NCBI RefSeq assembly: GCF_013141765.1
Contig: NZ_WHOD01000017.1
Coordinates: 26,349 to 90,348 of the forward strand
Length of the DNA stretch: 64,000 nucleotides
Source of the DNA: Paenibacillus foliorum
Lineage (GTDB): Bacteria > Bacillota > Bacilli > Paenibacillales > NBRC-103111
Reading direction: 5' to 3'
Shown here piece by piece: positions 1 to 8,426 of this stretch. Numbering within the stretch: the first letter of the stretch is position 1; every line of letters begins with the position of its first letter. Below the pieces are notes generated by a model. That model had not been told where the DNA came from, did not search any database, and saw nothing but the letters and a program-made list of their open reading frames with translations. The translations under genes and the position numbers were made by a program.

Positions 1-309
1 TCCAAGCTGCTCAAGCTGCCGCAATATGTATACCCGGTATTCGGCATGTGTATCGGGTACCCCGATCAGCAGTCGGCCCCGCGTCCTCGTTTGCCGATAG
101 ATGCGGTGCTGCATGAGAATACATACGACCCTGACCGCATGATGCAGCCTGTCGAGGACTACGACCGTACGATGAAGGAGTATATGACCCTTCGTACAGG
201 GGGGAAGAGAACCTCGACTTGGACTGAGGACATGGCAAATAAGCTGAAAACCCCTGCTCGGCTCCATATGAAAAGCTTTCTGGAGAAGCAGGGGTTTGGC
301 AGAGATTAA
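1..309 (+). CDS. NADPH-dependent flavin nitroreductase, C-terminal part (NfsA/NfrA1 family)
   Basis: This is the 3' end of a gene that enters from the left edge; the frame is open from base 1 to the TAA at 307-309 and encodes 102 residues. The motifs GMCIGYPDQ and PRPRLPIDAVLHENTYD match the region of oxygen-insensitive NADPH nitroreductases and FMN reductases (NfsA/NfrA1) that contacts FMN and ends the core fold. These enzymes reduce nitroaromatics, quinones or FMN in the cytoplasm using NADPH. The N-terminal part, with most FMN contacts, lies outside the window, so the exact subfamily is uncertain. A strong hairpin terminator follows at 323-356. Confidence 0.8.
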   Translation, partial: SKLLKLPQYVYPVFGMCIGYPDQQSAPRPRLPIDAVLHENTYDPDRMMQPVEDYDRTMKEYMTLRTGGKRTSTWTEDMANKLKTPARLHMKSFLEKQGFGRD

Positions 310-322
310 TGGATTAGCAGAA

Positions 323-356
323 AAAAAGGCCTAACCGGCGAAGGTTAGGCCTTTTT
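323..356. terminator. Bidirectional intrinsic terminator
   Basis: A 14-bp perfect inverted repeat (AAAAAGGCCTAACC / GGTTAGGCCTTTTT) encloses a 6-base loop and ends in T-runs on both strands. It serves the nitroreductase gene on the plus strand and, on the minus strand, the SLH remnant whose stop codon lies at 358-360. Confidence 0.9.
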
Positions 357-357
357 C

Positions 358-606
358 CTATGAAATGAAAGCAAGTGCTTTTAACAATCTCTGAAGCATT
401 TCAACGGTTGTAGCACGAGTAGCCTTGGATTCAGGCCTGATATTGCCATGCTCATCGCCAACGAGAATTTCTGCTTCAAGACTAGCATGGCTTTGCAGTG
501 ACAGGTTGTAATGCAGCACCTGTATACGAAATCGCCCGGTTCAACATCACAGCCAGCTCCTCTCTCGTAATCGATTCACTCGGACGGAACATGCCTTTGT
601 TCTCTT
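358..606 (-). pseudogene. Decayed fragment of an S-layer homology (SLH) domain protein
   Basis: Read on the minus strand, the frame near 606-515 gives NKGMFRPSESITREELAVML, a typical SLH motif. It runs into an in-frame TAG at 482-484. After a frame change, the stretch 470-361 gives ILVGDEHGNIRPESKATRAT followed by VEMLQRLLKAL, the typical end of a last SLH repeat, with a TAG stop at 358-360. No start codon or upstream part of the gene remains. This is therefore the tail of a former cell-surface protein anchored to secondary cell-wall polymer, interrupted by a frameshift and a stop. It still sits against a good terminator. Confidence 0.75.
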
Positions 607-698
607 AAGCTACTTAATTGAACAAGAACTATATAGTACAAATGGTCTAATTATAGTAAAATAAACAGGAAAATTATAAAGTTAAGGGGAGACATTCA

Positions 699-2420
699 TT
701 GAAAAGCCTTCACCTACGAATTATGCTGGTTTTTTCCATTATTATTTTATTGTCAGGTTCATTATTAAGCTACGTGATCTACACATCCTCGGTCAGTCTA
801 ATCACACGATCGCTAGGAGAGCAGGCAAGAAGCATTGCGCAGTACGCCTCCAAGCAGATCGATATAGAGAAATACCGCGATATCAAACCGGAGAAGGGTG
901 AAAATGCATACTACAAAGAACTCCGATTAAAGCTGAATGATATACGAGAAGCCAATAACTTGAAGTATTTATATACCATGGCTGAGCGGAAAAAAGGGGA
1001 TGCTGCGGAATATTATTATATCGTTGACGGGATGCCTCTTGATGCCAAAGGAGAAGATTTTTCCCCGTTGGGTAAGGTTGAGACCAGCATGGGTGAAGTC
1101 CAGATAAAGGCGTTCACGGATCGTGAAATTAAGGTTGGAGAGTTGACGGAGATTGAGCCTTACGGAGCTCTGGTTTCTGCTTATGTTCCTATTAAGTCAT
1201 CTTCGGGCGAGCTGCTGGGGGTTCTCGGCGCTGATTTTGACGCATCAACCGTTTATCAGCTGCTTCGCGATAATAAAAGAAATACGATGATCATTACAGG
1301 GGCTATTTTACTAGTTTCGATTGTTATTATTTACATATTTTCTCGAATGATCGTTTCTCCTATACTTCGGTTAACCCGTGAAATACAGAAGGTACAAGGT
1401 GGGGATTTGACAGCGAAGACGGAAGTGAAGGGCAAGGATGAAATTGGCCGACTTTCTGACGCCTTTCAAAAAATGATTTTTGTTCTAAGAGATATGATTC
1501 AGGAAATCCAAAACAGTGCTCATAATATGAAGCAGTCCAGTCAAGTGCTTGCGGAGAGTTCGGGAGAAACAAGTGCCTCCAGTGAGCAAATAACGGGTTA
1601 TTTATCGGATGCTGTAGATGTTGCAAGGACACAGGAGCAGCGAAGTGGCGAAACTGCACGGGCCGTGGATGAAGTCGGTGCTGGCGTTCAACGTATTGCT
1701 GACTCGTTATCCGTAGTTGCCGAGGCTTCCAAGGAAGCTACGAATGCTGCCAGAATCGGCAACGATTTTGTGCACCAGGCGTTGAAACAGATGGAATCGA
1801 TACAAGCTTCGTCCCATCTAATGGCTAAGGATATCGAGCAGTTGGCCGAGCGTTCGGATCATGTCGGTCAAATTGTCGATGTAATAAAAGACATATCTGC
1901 CCAAACAAACCTGTTGGCGCTGAATGCAGCAATTGAAGCAGCAAGAGCAGGTGAGCATGGAAAAGGCTTCGCCGTCGTAGCGGATCAAGTCCGCAAGCTG
2001 TCGGTTCAGTCCGAGGAATCGGCAGCCAGGATCGGCGAACTGATTGGCTACATTTTGGAGGATACGGCCAAGGTTGTAAAAGGGGTTAACATGGACACGA
2101 ATGAAGTGGAGTCGGGACTTGTTATCGTGAGGAATGCCGGAAATGCATTTGGACGTATTCAGTCTGAGGTGGAGAGGGTTGCGCAGCAGGTTCAAGAGGT
2201 TTCAGCTGTCTCTGAGGAGATCGCTGCTGGGGCCGAGCAAGTCATGGCATCCGCTGATGAGATGGACCGACTCTCAAGAAATACCTCGGAGCATTTTCAA
2301 GGAATAGCGAGAGCGGCCGAAGGGCAAATGGAAGCTATGCAGCAAATATCCGTATCCTCTGAAAAGCTGGAAGAAATGTCAGAGAGGCTGGAGCTGCTGA
2401 TCCAAAAATTTAAATTATAG
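699..2420 (+). CDS. Methyl-accepting chemotaxis protein (Cache-HAMP-MCP)
   Basis: A 573-residue chemoreceptor. Transmembrane segment 1 spans about residues 8-28, an extracellular Cache-like sensor about 35-185, and transmembrane segment 2 about 190-212. A HAMP linker follows, then a long coiled-coil signalling domain. The hairpin tip carries [20 protein letters not shown] and [15 protein letters not shown], the invariant CheA/CheW contact region. It would sense a small extracellular ligand and control the CheA kinase. The start is TTG at 699, eight bases after AAGGGGA (684-690). It is a single-gene unit bounded by a terminator at 2431-2469. No neighbour indicates the ligand, and no SigD promoter was recognised. 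Confidence 0.93.
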   Translation: MKSLHLRIMLVFSIIILLSGSLLSYVIYTSSVSLITRSLGEQARSIAQYASKQIDIEKYRDIKPEKGENAYYKELRLKLNDIREANNLKYLYTMAERKKGDAAEYYYIVDGMPLDAKGEDFSPLGKVETSMGEVQIKAFTDREIKVGELTEIEPYGALVSAYVPIKSSSGELLGVLGADFDASTVYQLLRDNKRNTMIITGAILLVSIVIIYIFSRMIVSPILRLTREIQKVQGGDLTAKTEVKGKDEIGRLSDAFQKMIFVLRDMIQEIQNSAHNMKQSSQVLAESSGETSASSEQITGYLSDAVDVARTQEQRSGETARAVDEVGAGVQRIADSLSVVAEASKEATNAARIGNDFVHQALKQMESIQASSHLMAKDIEQLAERSDHVGQIVDVIKDISAQTNLLALNAAIEAARAGEHGKGFAVVADQVRKLSVQSEESAARIGELIGYILEDTAKVVKGVNMDTNEVESGLVIVRNAGNAFGRIQSEVERVAQQVQEVSAVSEEIAAGAEQVMASADEMDRLSRNTSEHFQGIARAAEGQMEAMQQISVSSEKLEEMSERLELLIQKFKL

Positions 2421-2430
2421 TAAAATATTT

Positions 2431-2469
2431 AAAAGAGCTCCAACCGAGATATTCGGTTGAAGCTCTTTT
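2431..2469. terminator. Bidirectional intrinsic terminator
   Basis: The inverted repeat AAAAGAGCT-CCAACCGA / TCGGTTGA-AGCTCTTTTT lies between the chemoreceptor (plus) and the ABC permease (minus), with A- and T-runs on both sides. Confidence 0.9.
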
Positions 2470-2504
2470 TGTCATCTGAAGATGTTCAAAGTGTGGACTA
2501 TGGA

Positions 2505-3287
2505 TTATTTATCGGCTCCATCATAACTGTCTCTCCAACGCAGCAATCGATCCTCGAGCTTACGAACAAGGGAATCCGTCAGTTTTCCAACAAGTGCAAA
2601 AATTACAATGCCGACAAAAACAACATCGGTTTGGGCAAATTGTCTCGCGTCGGAGATCATATAGCCTACTCCAGAGTTGGCCCCCATCAATTCAGCAACA
2701 ATGAGGCTTAACCAGGCCATACCAAGGGAGAGTCGAAGACCAAGCAGGATGTTTGGCATCGCTGAAGGCAGTATAAGCTTGGTTATTTGCTTGAACCGGC
2801 TGAATTCAAGAACCCGTGTGACCTCGAATAGCTTGGAGTCAATCCCGCGGATACCGAGAAAAGTATTAAGGTAGAGTGGGAAAAAAGCCCCTTTTGCAAT
2901 CAGCAATACTTTAGAAAACTCACCAAATCCGAACCATAGAATGAATAGTGGCATGATGGCCAAATGGGGTACGGTTCTAATCATTTGTAAGGTAGGATCC
3001 AAAGTATATTCGGTCTTCCTGAAAAAACCAACCAGTAATCCTGATATTAAGCCAAGACCGCCTCCGATTACAAAACCGACAATAGCACGATAAATACTAA
3101 CGGAAAGGTTGTCAAATAGTACACCATCACCGGATAAGGTTATGAAAGCTTTGACAATTTCAACAGGTGTAGGAAGCAATTGAGGAGGAACCAGATGAAG
3201 CGATCCAACCAATTGCCAAATGGTTAAGATAATGGCAGGCAATATGATTCCGTACATATATTTCTTATAATGCTCGCGAGTCTTCAT
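2505..3287 (-). CDS. ABC transporter permease, SsuC/TauC-like
   Basis: A 260-residue inner-membrane permease of the nitrate/sulfonate/taurine importer family. About six hydrophobic segments are visible. The cytoplasmic EAA-type loop includes 'RVLEFSRFKQITKLILPSAM' (about residues 160-180) and contacts the ATPase. It is the last gene of a minus-strand operon: binding protein (4330-5364), dehydrogenase (3317-4309), permease, with short gaps. The matching ATPase is separate at 6464-7228. The substrate is probably an organosulfonate or another small organic anion, by family only; the sequence does not decide it. Confidence 0.88.
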   Translation of the reverse strand: MKTREHYKKYMYGIILPAIILTIWQLVGSLHLVPPQLLPTPVEIVKAFITLSGDGVLFDNLSVSIYRAIVGFVIGGGLGLISGLLVGFFRKTEYTLDPTLQMIRTVPHLAIMPLFILWFGFGEFSKVLLIAKGAFFPLYLNTFLGIRGIDSKLFEVTRVLEFSRFKQITKLILPSAMPNILLGLRLSLGMAWLSLIVAELMGANSGVGYMISDARQFAQTDVVFVGIVIFALVGKLTDSLVRKLEDRLLRWRDSYDGADK

Positions 3288-3316
3288 AGAAAGCCCTCTT
3301 CAATGGTAGTCTAATT

Positions 3317-4309
3317 TTAATCATTTTTAAGTTGATTTTGAAGATATTGAATAACAGATTCATGTACGGTAATGACGCCTGAGTTTAGCTGGTCACGATA
3401 TCGCTGCTCGGATGCTTGACCTGGATAAGTAATGGATTGGTCTGGATCTACAGTTGGTACAGCGTTGATCTCTCCAAGAAATCCGGTTACTTGCTCGCGG
3501 AAGGATTCTACCGTATGACCAAATATGGTAGGATCGATTAATTGAATGAGAGCACCTCTGCTTTTTCCTGGCCCTTTGGAGCCGATAGGAACATTGACCA
3601 AAGCGCCTCCAAGCATTTCGAATGCCAGAGCTAATCCGAAGCCCTTATAACCTCCGACAGGTGATAAATATTTCACTTCCGCTGGGTTCGTTGTAGGCTG
3701 TCCTTGTTGATCAACGCCCCAAGTGTTCGGAATGGTTTCCTGGTTATACTTGGCCAGAGTCACATGACCCCAAGCACGTTCGGAGGTCGCCATGTCTAGA
3801 ACAAACAAGGGATCTGTATGGGGAATGGCAATCCCTAGCGGTGTATTGTTGACCGCTGCTGCCATGCCTCCGGGAGGAGTCATAACGCTTGTCCCGCCAT
3901 AAGCGAATACTAGCGTTACAGCACCTTGCTCAGCGCCGTATCTGGCAATAATTCCTGAACAGTTGAACCTTGTAATGTCAGTTAGGCCAATGGATATCAT
4001 CTTGCGATCAGGTAAGAATGGTATTGCAAGATCAATGGCTTCGCGAGCTACGATATGCCCTAAGTCGCTGTTGCCGGTAATATGCATATAGGAGCCATCA
4101 AAAGGGCCTACCTGGTAAACTCCTTTGTCTGTGAAAGCTTCTACCGCATTTCTAAAGTAGGTGAAGCCGTGAGAGAAGCGGCCTCTTAAATCAGCGTCCA
4201 AATAATCTTCCGTTACGATTTCGGCTTCACGCTTGGTTGCTCCATGCTTAAGCAGAACTTGTCTGCCTAGTTCTCTTAGCTCTTGAATAGGAAGAGTTAC
4301 ATTACTCAT
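3317..4309 (-). CDS. LDH2/malate-lactate dehydrogenase family oxidoreductase
   Basis: A 330-residue NAD(P)-dependent dehydrogenase of the LDH2 family (malate, ureidoglycolate, sulfolactate and 2,3-diketogulonate dehydrogenases), unrelated to classical LDH. The N-terminal DADLRGRFSHGF contains the SHG motif with the family's catalytic histidine. MTPPGG and the later glycine-rich GYKGFGLALAFE stretch fit the nucleotide site and family core. The usual HFG-type segment after the first domain reads ITRFNCSGIIARY, a departure that may reflect a different substrate. It lies between the binding protein and permease genes of an SsuABC-like importer, so it may oxidise or reduce the imported compound, for example a sulfonated or plain 2-hydroxy acid. 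That role is inference. Confidence 0.85.
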   Translation of the reverse strand: MSNVTLPIQELRELGRQVLLKHGATKREAEIVTEDYLDADLRGRFSHGFTYFRNAVEAFTDKGVYQVGPFDGSYMHITGNSDLGHIVAREAIDLAIPFLPDRKMISIGLTDITRFNCSGIIARYGAEQGAVTLVFAYGGTSVMTPPGGMAAAVNNTPLGIAIPHTDPLFVLDMATSERAWGHVTLAKYNQETIPNTWGVDQQGQPTTNPAEVKYLSPVGGYKGFGLALAFEMLGGALVNVPIGSKGPGKSRGALIQLIDPTIFGHTVESFREQVTGFLGEINAVPTVDPDQSITYPGQASEQRYRDQLNSGVITVHESVIQYLQNQLKND

Positions 4310-4329
4310 AATAGATTCACCTCGAGGTG

Positions 4330-5364
4330 TTATTTATTGTTTTTAATATCTTCTAATGCTTTATTAATGAATGTATTGTCAACAACCTTGGATGGATCAA
4401 CTAACTTATTAATGGCTTTCTCATTGAGTAGAAATTGTGCTAGCTCTTGCTGCCCTTTCACAAATTGATCGGATACTGGCAGCGTTGCGAAGCTGACATT
4501 TTTGATTACGGATTTAACCACATCTGCATTCAGCTTGGTTCCTTCGGAATAAATCTTAACAGCTTCATCCAGGTTTTGATTTTGCCAAATCAAGGTTTTT
4601 TCCAGAACTTTCAAATAGGCGGTTACAAGCTCAGGGTGTTCTTCAGCGAATTTAGTGCGGGCAACATGGAAGGCCGGGCTGATATAATTAATATTCGATC
4701 CGTCTGCCAATACAGTAGCTCCGTCATTAACCACAGTAGTGGATAAGTAAGGCTCTCCTATGCTCCAAGCGTCAACCGAACCTCCGATGAAAGCGGCTTT
4801 CGCTTCATCTGCTGAAAGCTGAATAATCTGAACATCAGTAGCTTTTAAACCTGCTTTATCAATCAAACGGAACAACATATCGTAGCCGCTAGTAGCTTTT
4901 GCAACGGCGATTTTTTTGCCTTTTAACTGTTCAACACCCTTAATCGAGCTGCCTTTTGGTACTAGCAGGGCATTATTCTTCGAGCCTGTGCTGCCAACAG
5001 CAATTTCTTTGAACGGTATGTCCGCCATTTGAGCAGTAATTACAGGAGTATTACCCGTTACAGCTAGGTCGAGGCGATTGGTGAGAATGGCGTCAAATTG
5101 TGGTGGGCCGCCTTGCACTTCAAGCCAATTGACCTTCGCGTTATGTTTAGCAAATTCTTCTTCGAACCATTTCTTTTGCTGTGCCAATACAAGAGGAGCC
5201 ACTGCATGTTGAACGCCAATGTTCACGACAACTTCTTTTTGCGCTTGAGGTGAACTCGGGGTAGAGCTAGTGGATTTAGTATCGCTTGTTTTACTGCCGC
5301 ATGCTGCTAGAATAAGTATAAGACTTAGGAATAAAACTAGAGTGGATACTTGTGATTTTCTCAT
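4330..5364 (-). CDS. ABC substrate-binding lipoprotein, SsuA/TauA-like
   Basis: A 344-residue periplasmic-binding-type protein with a lipoprotein signal peptide (lipobox LAAC, Cys about residue 21) and a Ser/Thr-rich linker, so it is anchored to the outer face of the membrane. The NIGVQHAVAPLVLAQQKKWF start of the mature domain and the later GSVDAWSIGEPY segment are typical of NitT/TauT-family binding proteins (NMT1/THI5-like fold). It is the first gene of the minus-strand operon, with an AAAGGAGA ribosome-binding site. It is divergent from the LysR gene across a 118-bp region that holds two palindromes. Confidence 0.9.
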   Translation of the reverse strand: MRKSQVSTLVLFLSLILILAACGSKTSDTKSTSSTPSSPQAQKEVVVNIGVQHAVAPLVLAQQKKWFEEEFAKHNAKVNWLEVQGGPPQFDAILTNRLDLAVTGNTPVITAQMADIPFKEIAVGSTGSKNNALLVPKGSSIKGVEQLKGKKIAVAKATSGYDMLFRLIDKAGLKATDVQIIQLSADEAKAAFIGGSVDAWSIGEPYLSTTVVNDGATVLADGSNINYISPAFHVARTKFAEEHPELVTAYLKVLEKTLIWQNQNLDEAVKIYSEGTKLNADVVKSVIKNVSFATLPVSDQFVKGQQELAQFLLNEKAINKLVDPSKVVDNTFINKALEDIKNNK

Positions 5365-5424
5365 AATAAATCTCCTTTTCGAATCTTAAAGTATCTAAAC
5401 TTTACTATATCCGAGTAAACAAGT

Positions 5425-5453
5425 ATAGTAACTATGTGTTATGGTTATATAAC
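5425..5453. promoter_or_regulatory. Candidate LysR-type operator between divergent genes
   Basis: Two perfect palindromes lie in the divergent promoter region: ATAGTAACTAT (5425-5435) and GTTATATAAC (5444-5453). LysR-type regulators commonly bind A/T-rich interrupted palindromes of the T-N11-A type just upstream of their own gene. On the minus strand the first palindrome overlaps a possible -35, followed 16 bases on by TATAGT for the binding-protein operon. The sites are seen directly; the regulatory role is inferred. Confidence 0.55.
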
Positions 5454-5482
5454 TAAAGGTTATGGTTAAAAGGGGTTGTGAT

Positions 5483-6388
5483 ATGAATATTGAGCAGCTA
5501 GAATATATTGTTAATATTGCCAGAACCGGATCGATTTCTACAACGGCTGAGATCATGCATGTCTCTCAGGCTGGAATAAGCAAAGCTCTAGCGAGGCTGG
5601 AAAGTGAAATAGGTTTTGAATTGTTTGAACGGACCCGATCAGGAACTGTCCCAACAGATCGCGGGAGAATTATTATTGATAAAGCGAATGAGGCGCTCAT
5701 CAAAATTCAAGATGTAAGAGATGCAGTGCTTATGCAGAATGACCACATTGAAGGTGAAGTTCGCCTCTCGGTAAGCCCCAATTTCATGGCGATACTCCCC
5801 AAATCTATTGTCTCGTTTAAAAATCACTATCCTTATGTTCGTTTAGAAATAACGGAGAAGGATTCGACCGATATTATCGAGGATATTAAACAAAATAAGA
5901 CGGATATGGGCTTGATTTATTTAAATCATGAACCTGGCGTGACGGATGAACTGTGGTTAACGAAGATGATTGAATCACGTGTGGTTGTTTGCGTAAGCAG
6001 ACATTCATGGCTTGCCTCCAAAGCTAGCGTTACTCGCAAGGATTTAGTGAATCAACCCTTTGTTAGTATTAATGGCAGCTTTTCAAATCGCTATATGAAG
6101 CAATTCAAGGAAAAGTATGGTCCCGTCAACATCATTTTTACTTCCAACAATCAAGAGGTACTTAAAAGGACCATAGCAGAGGGCGCTGCGATAGGTATAT
6201 TTATAGAATTTAGCATTAAGAAGGATCCGCTTATTTCCAGTGGGGAAATTGTGGCGATTCCGCTCGTGAATGATGACAGCAACAGCGTAACCTTCGGGTG
6301 TGCGCGCTCTAAAAAGCAGCATTTTCCTAGAACGCACCAAGTATTTTTGAAGTATTTAATGAGGGAAATTCACCTGTTGGAAAAGTAA
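5483..6388 (+). CDS. LysR family transcriptional regulator
   Basis: A 301-residue LysR regulator. The N-terminal winged helix-turn-helix (MNIEQLEYIVNIARTGSIST, then VSQAGISKALARLE) is followed by a substrate-sensing domain starting near EGEVRLSVSPNF. An upstream in-frame ATG exists at 5462, but ATG 5483 is preferred because AGGGG (5471-5475) is seven bases before it and the family normally begins with M-[ED]-x-x-Q-L. It sits between the binding-protein operon (divergent) and the ATPase gene (convergent), so it probably controls the uptake genes in response to their substrate or a derived metabolite. Confidence 0.9.
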   Translation: MNIEQLEYIVNIARTGSISTTAEIMHVSQAGISKALARLESEIGFELFERTRSGTVPTDRGRIIIDKANEALIKIQDVRDAVLMQNDHIEGEVRLSVSPNFMAILPKSIVSFKNHYPYVRLEITEKDSTDIIEDIKQNKTDMGLIYLNHEPGVTDELWLTKMIESRVVVCVSRHSWLASKASVTRKDLVNQPFVSINGSFSNRYMKQFKEKYGPVNIIFTSNNQEVLKRTIAEGAAIGIFIEFSIKKDPLISSGEIVAIPLVNDDSNSVTFGCARSKKQHFPRTHQVFLKYLMREIHLLEK

Positions 6389-6390
6389 AC

Positions 6391-6424
6391 AAAAAATCCG
6401 ACCTGCCGCAGGGGCAAATCGGAT
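6391..6424 (-). terminator. Intrinsic terminator of the ATPase gene
   Basis: On the minus strand ATCCGA...TCGGAT with an inner TGCC/GGCA stem is followed by TTTTTTG, just after the stop of the ATPase gene. It may also stop lysR transcripts. Confidence 0.65.
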
Positions 6425-6463
6425 GGAAGTGGCGCTTATAATTGCAGCTAGCTTAGTATTATT

Positions 6464-7228
6464 TTAAATAGAGTAAGTGGGTTCTAGATCTTCATATCCA
6501 CTTAGAGCCCATAAAACGCGTTTGCGATATTCCATAAATGATGTGGAGACGCGAGCACGTGGATGAGGCAAATCGATGGAAATAATCTCCTTAACCGTTC
6601 CAGGCTTGGATTCCATAACCACAATTCGATCGGCTAAGAAGATAGCTTCGTCAATATCATGAGTTACAAGCAGCATCGTCATACGGTTTTCACGCCAAAT
6701 GTCCAGCAGCGCTTCTTGCATATGGTTTCTTGTAAAGGCATCGAGTGCTCCAAAGGGTTCATCGAGAAGAAGTAACTGAGGCTGACGCATAAGCGCGCGA
6801 GCGATTGCCACTCGTTGGGACATCCCGCCTGAAAGTTGTTTAGGAAAAGCTTTCTCAAAACCGGTTAGCTTAACCAATTCAATAACTTCGTTCACCTTTT
6901 GGCGGACGGCAGGATCCTTTAAAGACAAATCAGCTGCGATATTTTTCTCAACGGTTAACCACGGAAACAACCGGTGCTCTTGGAATATGAAACCTTTTTC
7001 AATACTTGGCTTGGTAACCGACTGCTCGTCTATAAGGACAGAACCTTGAAAGCTGGTGTCTAGCCCTGCAGCTATTTTCAACAGCGTACTTTTTCCGCAG
7101 CCGCTTGGACCAATGATCGCAACAAATTCATCCGGCTTGAGTTCTAGATTGACCTCACGGAGTGCTTGGACAGTACTTTCCTTGGAAACAAATGTTTTGT
7201 TCACATTCATAAACTTCACGGTTGCCAT
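6464..7228 (-). CDS. ABC transporter ATP-binding protein, SsuB/TauB-like
   Basis: A 254-residue ABC ATPase with Walker A ([11 protein letters not shown]), Q-loop ([11 protein letters not shown]), signature [15 protein letters not shown], Walker B ([12 protein letters not shown]) and H-loop (LLVTHD). The [12 protein letters not shown] stretch is characteristic of the nitrate/sulfonate/taurine subfamily. It presumably energises the permease encoded at 2505-3287. It is not in the same operon: lysR lies between them and it has its own terminator at 6391-6424. The start ATG is shortly preceded by a GGTGAAG-type site. Confidence 0.9.
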   Translation of the reverse strand: MATVKFMNVNKTFVSKESTVQALREVNLELKPDEFVAIIGPSGCGKSTLLKIAAGLDTSFQGSVLIDEQSVTKPSIEKGFIFQEHRLFPWLTVEKNIAADLSLKDPAVRQKVNEVIELVKLTGFEKAFPKQLSGGMSQRVAIARALMRQPQLLLLDEPFGALDAFTRNHMQEALLDIWRENRMTMLLVTHDIDEAIFLADRIVVMESKPGTVKEIISIDLPHPRARVSTSFMEYRKRVLWALSGYEDLEPTYSI

Positions 7229-7598
7229 GCTTACTTCACCTCATGTGTAGGAGATTAAACTTGTGTCATTCTTATACGCTAAGAGGAGACGGCAGTTTGG
7301 GTATTATCGATGATAGTTCATATGACAAGAAATCTTAATTTAAGTTTTAGAGAAAGTCAAGGTAAATTTTGTTGGAGAATTTCTATCCTTGCCAGGTAAA
7401 TCTCTAAATTCATCATACCAAATAAGGAGTCTACTATTGTAAAAATAGTGGGCTTCTTTTATTTGGTCTATCGAAAAATATGTTTGGCGATTTATATAAA
7501 TAGGTTGCATAAAATGTTCAGCCTTTGTTCAAAATAACCCTACAAATACCAATTTTACAAAAAAATAATTGGACTAAACAATTAAAGGAGGTATTTAT
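7229..7598. other. 370-bp divergent intergenic region
   Basis: This lies between the minus-strand ATPase and the plus-strand dehydrogenase operon. It must hold promoters for both, but I see no clear -35/-10 pair. Its one notable structure is the inverted repeat at 7417-7467. The gene at 7599 has a strong AAAGGAGG site just upstream (about 7585-7592). Confidence 0.6.
7417..7467. repeat. Long inverted repeat, terminator-like, with no gene upstream
   Basis: ACCAAATAA at 7417-7425 pairs with TTATTTGGT at 7459-7467, and the interior (ACTATT / AATAGT) continues the stem around a short loop. It resembles a Firmicutes terminator but lies between divergent genes, about 130 bp before the dehydrogenase start. 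It could be a leader attenuator or the remnant of a lost gene. Confidence 0.6.
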
Positions 7599-8375
7599 AT
7601 GGCGGAACGGCGTAATGAACAGCCGCCTAGTGATTCTCGTCGGAAGTTTCTTAAATATTCGGGGACTGCTATCGGTGGAGCTGTTGTGGGTGGAGTAATC
7701 GGGGGGGCAATCGCCGGTGGATTTCGTAAAAATCCGGCTGCGCCAGCACCAGCGCCAACAACTCCTGGTGCGGCAACGCAGACGGCAGATTTCAATCAAG
7801 CACCCATGTACTTTAATCAGTTTCAGATGCAAATAACAGAAGCGGCGGCTGAGAGAATTTATCCTAAGGATGACATCGGACCAGGGGCAGCAGAGCTGGG
7901 AGTTGCATTTTTCATTGACCATCAAATGGCTAGCCCTTGGGGTATAAATGCCCGTGAATATCGGATTGGCCCTTTTATTAAAGGGGAAGTCACCCAAGGA
8001 GATTATCAAATCATTCAGCGCAATGAGTTGTTTACTATGGGGCTTCAAGCTATGGAAGAGGCGAGTAAGAAGAAGTATACGAAATCGTTTATCGACCTAA
8101 CCGACGAAGAGAAGGATGCTATCCTAACCTCTATGGATAAAGGCGAGATTCTGGTCATTAACGAGGTCACAGGTAAAACCTTCTTTAATTTATTGCGCAG
8201 AGTGACCCTTGAAGGGGTCTATTCTGATCCCGTGTACGGCGGAAACAAGAATATGATGGGCTGGAAGATGCGTAAATATCCTGGTAATCAGATGGTTTAC
8301 ACAGAGATTATGGAAAAAAGCGAGTTTGTTCTCATGGAGCCTCGCAGTCTCCACGATCATTTTGCAACTCATTAA
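7599..8375 (+). CDS. Gluconate 2-dehydrogenase subunit 3-like protein with Tat signal
   Basis: A 258-residue small subunit of a membrane-associated GMC-type dehydrogenase (gluconate 2-dehydrogenase subunit 3 family). Residues 13-18 (SRRKFLK) form a twin-arginine motif, followed by a Gly/Ala-rich hydrophobic segment and an Ala/Pro-rich linker; the mature domain starts near YFNQFQMQITEAAAERIYP. It is therefore exported folded by the Tat pathway, probably carrying the signal-less FAD subunit encoded 51 bp downstream. The start has an AAAGGAGG site. The operon continues into tatC and tatA, which supports the Tat assignment. The cytochrome c subunit of the classical three-subunit enzyme is not present nearby. 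Confidence 0.88.
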   Translation: MAERRNEQPPSDSRRKFLKYSGTAIGGAVVGGVIGGAIAGGFRKNPAAPAPAPTTPGAATQTADFNQAPMYFNQFQMQITEAAAERIYPKDDIGPGAAELGVAFFIDHQMASPWGINAREYRIGPFIKGEVTQGDYQIIQRNELFTMGLQAMEEASKKKYTKSFIDLTDEEKDAILTSMDKGEILVINEVTGKTFFNLLRRVTLEGVYSDPVYGGNKNMMGWKMRKYPGNQMVYTEIMEKSEFVLMEPRSLHDHFATH

Positions 8376-8426
8376 TTTTGCTGAATAAACATTACAGACA
8401 AACAAAACAGAAGAGAGGCATGCATC

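Noticed and set aside
7518..8048. 176-codon antisense ORF over the dehydrogenase small subunit
   Set aside because: It is antisense to a gene with clear family motifs and Tat signal, and has no start signal of its own.
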